Positions 7,006 through 10,538 of a stretch of DNA of 10,538 nucleotides are shown here, piece by piece; the stretch's first letter is position 1; every line of letters begins with the position of its first letter. The DNA comes from Synura sp. LO234KE (Eukaryota; Sar; Synurophyceae; Synurales; Mallomonadaceae): NCBI GenBank assembly GCA_015143735.1, contig VKHC01000620.1, forward strand, positions 1 through 10,538, given 5' to 3'. Under the pieces are notes generated by a model, which was given only the letters and a program-made list of their open reading frames with translations, searched no databases and had not been told where the DNA came from. Position numbers and translations under genes: made by a program.

Positions 7006-8177
7006 ATGAGGTGTCTTTTCTCGCCCTTCATACTATTATTTCTTTTATGGGGGTCAAAAACTGAGAAAATCTATCGAAACAATTTATTGGCAAGCTGCTT
7101 AAACGTTAACCTTTCTGATTATAAATATCCGGATGATGCAGAACTGCACTATGAAACCCTTCTGAACGCAACGAAAGGATTTAGGAATTTAACTTTTCCT
7201 TTCCGTGGAAACCACAGTGGCATCGAAAAGCGATTTATCAGCAGATACGTGAACAAACCGCTTTCATATTTCAATGGTTTTATCCCAATATTCGTCCAGT
7301 TTGAAGAAATTGAGCACAATGATTGGACTAGCAAATATCCGGGGTTCCCGAAACTTCATGACGTGAAATGGGCTTTAAAGAGATTGCTGCGTCCTAACGT
7401 CGTATATCTTGTATTGTCACAAAATGATCATGGTGTGCACTTTCTTCAAAGTAAATTTCCGAACATATTCACGCTATCTTGTGGTGGCTATGGTCATGTG
7501 CCAATCCCACTTCTTGGCTATGAACGTCCATATGTTCCAATAAAAGGTAACCTACCATTACCTTTTGATATAGGGTTTTCAGGGTCGTTTAAAACATCCA
7601 AAAGTAGAGGTGAAATGGTTGAACAGCTTAAAAAAATTCTTCCTCAGTACAATATGTCGTTCAGGCTTTCAAAGAGCGGTTTCTACGGAGCAGCCTTCGT
7701 CGATTTTATTGGGAATACGACATTTAACCTTGCACCTCGTGGCGTCGGGCGCACAAGTTTCAGGCTAACTGAAATAATACAAATTGGACGTATTCCAATT
7801 TATGTACATTACTTTGACCCTTGGATACCTTATAATGGGTCGCTTATCGATTACCATACAATCGGTTACATGTCCACGTTTGACGAGCTAGAAACACTTA
7901 TCAAACGCTTAAGTAAAATATCGCTGATGGAAATACAGGAGAAACTAGAGAGAGTTAAAGCTGCCCGCGTGTACTATACGTATGAGGGATTGTTTGAGGA
8001 GATCGACGAATTTATTCGAGATCCTATGGGACCCACAGGTGAGATATCATATACATAACCCACCCCCATTAGATTATGTGCTACATAATTTTCCATCTAT
8101 TTTGTATTCTGAACAATTTTCTTGCTGCAGGCGGAATGTTGAAGTGCAGACGTTTACCTGAATGGCTGTACGGCTGA
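7006..8177 (+). CDS. Exostosin-like (GT47) glycosyltransferase, two exons
   Basis: Predicted type II membrane glycosyltransferase, expected in the Golgi lumen, adding a sugar to a polysaccharide or glycoprotein; the sugar and acceptor cannot be read from sequence. The spliced product is 359 aa (exons 7006-8038 and 8131-8177). Residues 3-16 are a hydrophobic anchor. The family signature lies in the C-terminal half: FDIGFSGSF at about 188-196, then LAPRGVGRTSFRLTE at 242-256, followed by IIQIGRIPIYV and a DPWIPY segment, matching the usual nucleotide-sugar-binding part of exostosins (small-residue/Arg cluster, conserved Glu, G-x-IP). Seven N-x-S/T sequons (N35, N54, N61, N69, N216, N237, N277) suit a lumenal protein. 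The ATG at 7006 is the first Met after an in-frame TAG at 6976 and has a purine at -3. It is short for an exostosin and lacks the second EXT (GT64) domain. The coding region looks AT-richer than the upstream sequence. Family confident; substrate unknown. Confidence 0.87.
8039..8130 (+). other. Spliceosomal intron near the 3' end of the GT47 gene
   Basis: The donor reads CACAG/GTGAGA and the acceptor is a pyrimidine-rich TTTTCTTGCTGCAG/GC, with a branch-like TTCTGAAC upstream of it. The 92-base intron interrupts codon 345 after its first base (phase 1). Splicing replaces the unspliced ending GEISYT by GGMLKCRRLPEWLYG followed by TGA at 8175-8177. Without splicing, the frame stops at TAA 8056-8058, inside the intron, giving 350 aa. 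This is inferred from consensus only; no transcript evidence is available here. Confidence 0.72.
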
Positions 8178-9291
8178 AAGTAGACTCTTGTTGATGAACA
8201 TTAGTTTAATATTCCGTATACTGAATCGGTTTATAAGATCGGTTTCAAGTACTGTGTTGGGCATGCCCTAAAGTTCTACTCCCAGCAGTGTGGAGAGAGG
8301 GATAGGACGTCACTCTAGATCTTGGAAATGTCAAGGTTTTCGATGCTTCTTCGGGCCCTGGTTCCTAATTGACCAGCACCTCATATTGCCTTGTTAGAAT
8401 ACATTTGAGACTTTGCCAGTTGTTGGTGTCGCTCAAGAGGGCCGACCTTCACATTCCACAAACGGGAATTATCACGAACGTCCTTTTCCCATCATTTACG
8501 TTTTTCAATGCGTAAATAAGATGTATCTCTCTTCATGAATATTATTCTCTTGGTTTGTTTGTTATCTCGCGGTCTCCTTCTTCACCCGACAAAATCGATA
8601 CTAGCAGCGTTAGTTAACGGATGAATTCTGTTCGGCGGTGACGAGTTGATTCCTTTGATATTTTTTCCCGAAATTATATAGATCATGTAGTTATTACGCC
8701 GAAAAAGATAAGAAGTATCCAGCAGCGGAACAGTGAGGACGCGAGATTCTCACAATACCCTCTTCTGTTGTTTTGTAAAGAGTACATGCTTCTTCTTATA
8801 GAGTTTGCTGTTGTGTGGTACTATCCTGTTTTAATCATGTCGAATTCTTTCTAATACTAGTGCAGTCGCTGCCAGGAAGAGACGCACGAGAGTGATACTA
8901 GTAAGCTCCTATACTCGTAGTAGCAAGCAGACAGGTTTCGCGTCGGTGTTTCACGAACGGGTAGGGGGAAAACTAATTTGTTGGCATTTCTAGTACTAGT
9001 GGCAGGTGGTGCACTATCGAGGATGGAGGGATGAAGGGCCACTTCAAGCCACACGTCAACGACGGTGTTCTTCTTTGTTTTGCCCACAACGTAGTACCGG
9101 GAGGAAGGGAAGGCGCGAGGTAAAACAAGCCCAACTTGGTTATGCACAATCTTGGTGCGCACGCAAAAAAATTTAACTGTGCCATTCACGCACAATAGAA
9201 CGCTTTTATACGGTAAGAGGCCATAAAACGTTGCCGCTATTACTTCGTAATGAGAGAAAAGGTTAATTTATCTTACCCATCCCAAATTACT
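8178..9291. other. Intergenic stretch between the two convergent genes
   Basis: This should hold the 3' UTRs of both genes. A 112-codon minus-strand frame (9195 to 8857, starting GTG) has no recognisable domain and no clear splice link to the kinase-like gene, which ends in TGA at 9292. A GTAAGA donor-like string at about 9275 and a TTAAC-plus-pyrimidine stretch after it would fall in the 3' UTR. No RNA gene was recognised. Confidence 0.4.
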
Positions 9292-10538
9292 TCAATCACG
9301 TGTGGAGGATTCAGATGATGATATAATACTGGATCTAGCGCTGGTAAACTGAAGCACGGGTCCTCTGTAAGCGAAATATCGTTTCGCTTGCGCGACGCAA
9401 TCGTCACCACAAAGTTCATACGCTGCAATGCGCTGGCTCGGATCGAAGGTCAACAGCTTCTGTAATAGATGAATTGTGTACGGGTGATACCGCAATTCCT
9501 TGAATAATGCTAAAATCGTGTCTGTCAAGAAGGTATCCTTTGGAGCAGTGTGGTCTGAGACCGCTTTCACGGTCGCCTGGAGTAGCGAGGAAGGAATGAA
9601 AGCAGTAGGATTCGAATGGTCCGCGGCGCTTCGCTCGTATTCTTTGTGGTTGATGTGCGCTACGTTCCCACGTAAATGTGGCAATGTCCTCTGACTCACC
9701 AGCTCTAGCAATACCAACCCAAAACTCCAGATGTCTGAGCTGGGAAATATACACAAACAGGGGGAGTGCATGCTACACTCCATATTCCGGTGAGAAGAAG
9801 AAACTTTTCCAGGTTCTTCTTTGCAATGACTTCGAATTTCGACTAACTCCGGAGGGAAATATAACTCCTCGAGTTGTATATTTGTATCCAAAGCCGTATT
9901 GTTTACTTCGCGGTGTGCTTGGGGAAAAATCATTCCAGATAGCCTTTCGGCAGTTAATCCTCCTTCACATGAATAACAACTTTCCAAACCTCTAAGTTTC
10001 CATTGCACCACAGACGCACCGCTCGAGCTGGCACCTGGGTGACGAGGACTTCCCACTTTACTTTTGCACCCTGGGTGATAATTGCTTGACCGGACACTGT
10101 GAGTTCGGATGATGTTATCCGGAGAGATATGTAAACAGACGAAATCACACATATGAAGGTGGTGTAAGGCTGAGGAAATATGCTCGAGTAAAAGAAGGAT
10201 ATCATTGCGAGGGAGTAACCGTCGAAAGTGCGAGTTGATCGCATGTGCGGCGTGAGAGACATCCATATTCGAAACAGTCTGTAACAACGGCGACTGATCA
10301 TGATTAGAACCCATTCCAATATCCGATATCGCTTGATTGTATACACCAGGCTGTACTACGCCCTCCCTATCACTTGCATAGAAATCCGCTAAATATGTCC
10401 GTAAAGAGATTTGCTTCTCCCGTAGTCCTACGTGGTAGGGCTTTAATGTGCCCTTGATTACCATAGGTATAAAATACCTCTCCACCACCGCAGCCGTATG
10501 TTGTCTGTTAAGCTCAATGAGCGCGCAACGCTCGCTTT
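9292..10538 (-). CDS. Protein kinase-like protein, probable pseudokinase (5' partial)
   Basis: The frame is open to the window end, so the true start lies outside; 414 residues are visible, without introns. Residues 1-60 look like the end of helix C through strand 5 and helix D (ISLRTYLADF). The Gly-rich loop and ATP-binding Lys are not in the window. A poorly conserved insert of about 50 residues precedes helix E (LLLLEHISSALHHLH). The catalytic loop reads FVCLHISPDNII: the catalytic Asp is His (136) and the loop Lys is Ser (138), while the Asn (141) is kept. The DFG position reads KLRGL (about 180-184). Later landmarks are normal: YFPPEL for the APE motif, SDIWSFGLVLLELV for helix F, and LLTFDPSQR near the end. 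The fold is therefore a kinase, but phosphotransfer is unlikely. It ends in a Ser-rich tail (SARSSIISSSESST) at TGA 9292. A relation to the kinase-like domain of BEACH proteins (LvsG/GFS12/WDR81 type) is possible but not shown; no BEACH domain is visible. Confidence 0.8.
   Translation of the reverse strand, partial: SERCALIELNRQHTAAVVERYFIPMVIKGTLKPYHVGLREKQISLRTYLADFYASDREGVVQPGVYNQAISDIGMGSNHDQSPLLQTVSNMDVSHAAHAINSHFRRLLPRNDILLLLEHISSALHHLHMCDFVCLHISPDNIIRTHSVRSSNYHPGCKSKVGSPRHPGASSSGASVVQWKLRGLESCYSCEGGLTAERLSGMIFPQAHREVNNTALDTNIQLEELYFPPELVEIRSHCKEEPGKVSSSHRNMECSMHSPCLCIFPSSDIWSFGLVLLELVSQRTLPHLRGNVAHINHKEYERSAADHSNPTAFIPSSLLQATVKAVSDHTAPKDTFLTDTILALFKELRYHPYTIHLLQKLLTFDPSQRIAAYELCGDDCVAQAKRYFAYRGPVLQFTSARSSIISSSESSTRD

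Noticed and set aside
8857-9195. 112-codon minus-strand frame between the two genes, considered as the next exon of the kinase-like gene
   Set aside because: No domain such as BEACH is visible, no clear splice pair connects it, and the upstream exon already ends in a stop codon.
9236-9276. Short GTAAGA...TTAAC...pyrimidine-AAG intron-like string after the kinase-like gene
   Set aside because: It lies after the in-frame TGA of the gene and joins to no frame with a recognisable domain. At most a 3' UTR intron.
9600-9620. GATTCGAATGG, resembling a tRNA T-loop
   Set aside because: It lies inside the kinase-like coding region and no acceptor, D or anticodon stems can be built around it.

Overview
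This is eukaryotic nuclear DNA of moderate GC content, most likely from an alga or other protist; the sequence does not allow a closer placement. The reasons are a well-formed spliceosomal intron near the 3' end of the best gene, long non-coding stretches between genes, no operon-like packing, no Shine-Dalgarno pattern, and a eukaryotic kinase-fold protein. No rRNA, tRNA, CRISPR array or intact mobile element was recognised.

Layout. Positions 1-4600 hold no gene I can name. They contain imperfect duplications, guanine-rich plus-strand clusters and several open but broken minus-strand frames (1364-1708, 2113-2610, 4029-4586) that read like decayed or unrecognised coding sequence. Positions 4590-5830 are AT-rich and apparently empty. 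Positions 5830-6660 (minus strand) carry a cluster of good splice-site consensus sequences around a possible terminal exon, but the upstream frame is broken.

Two genes are well supported and converge. On the plus strand (7006-8177) is an exostosin-like (GT47) glycosyltransferase with an N-terminal membrane anchor and one 92-base intron close to its 3' end. On the minus strand (9292 to beyond the window end) is a kinase-fold protein, truncated by the window edge, whose catalytic-loop Asp and DFG motif are replaced, so it is probably a pseudokinase. They are separated by about 1.1 kb with no supported gene. Nothing indicates that they work together: the first should act in Golgi glycan synthesis, the second is probably a scaffold or regulator.

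I do not see a clear undescribed multi-gene system. The points most worth following are the degenerate pseudokinase, the intron-dependent C-terminus of the glycosyltransferase, and the duplicated, frame-broken coding-like sequence at 2300-2800.
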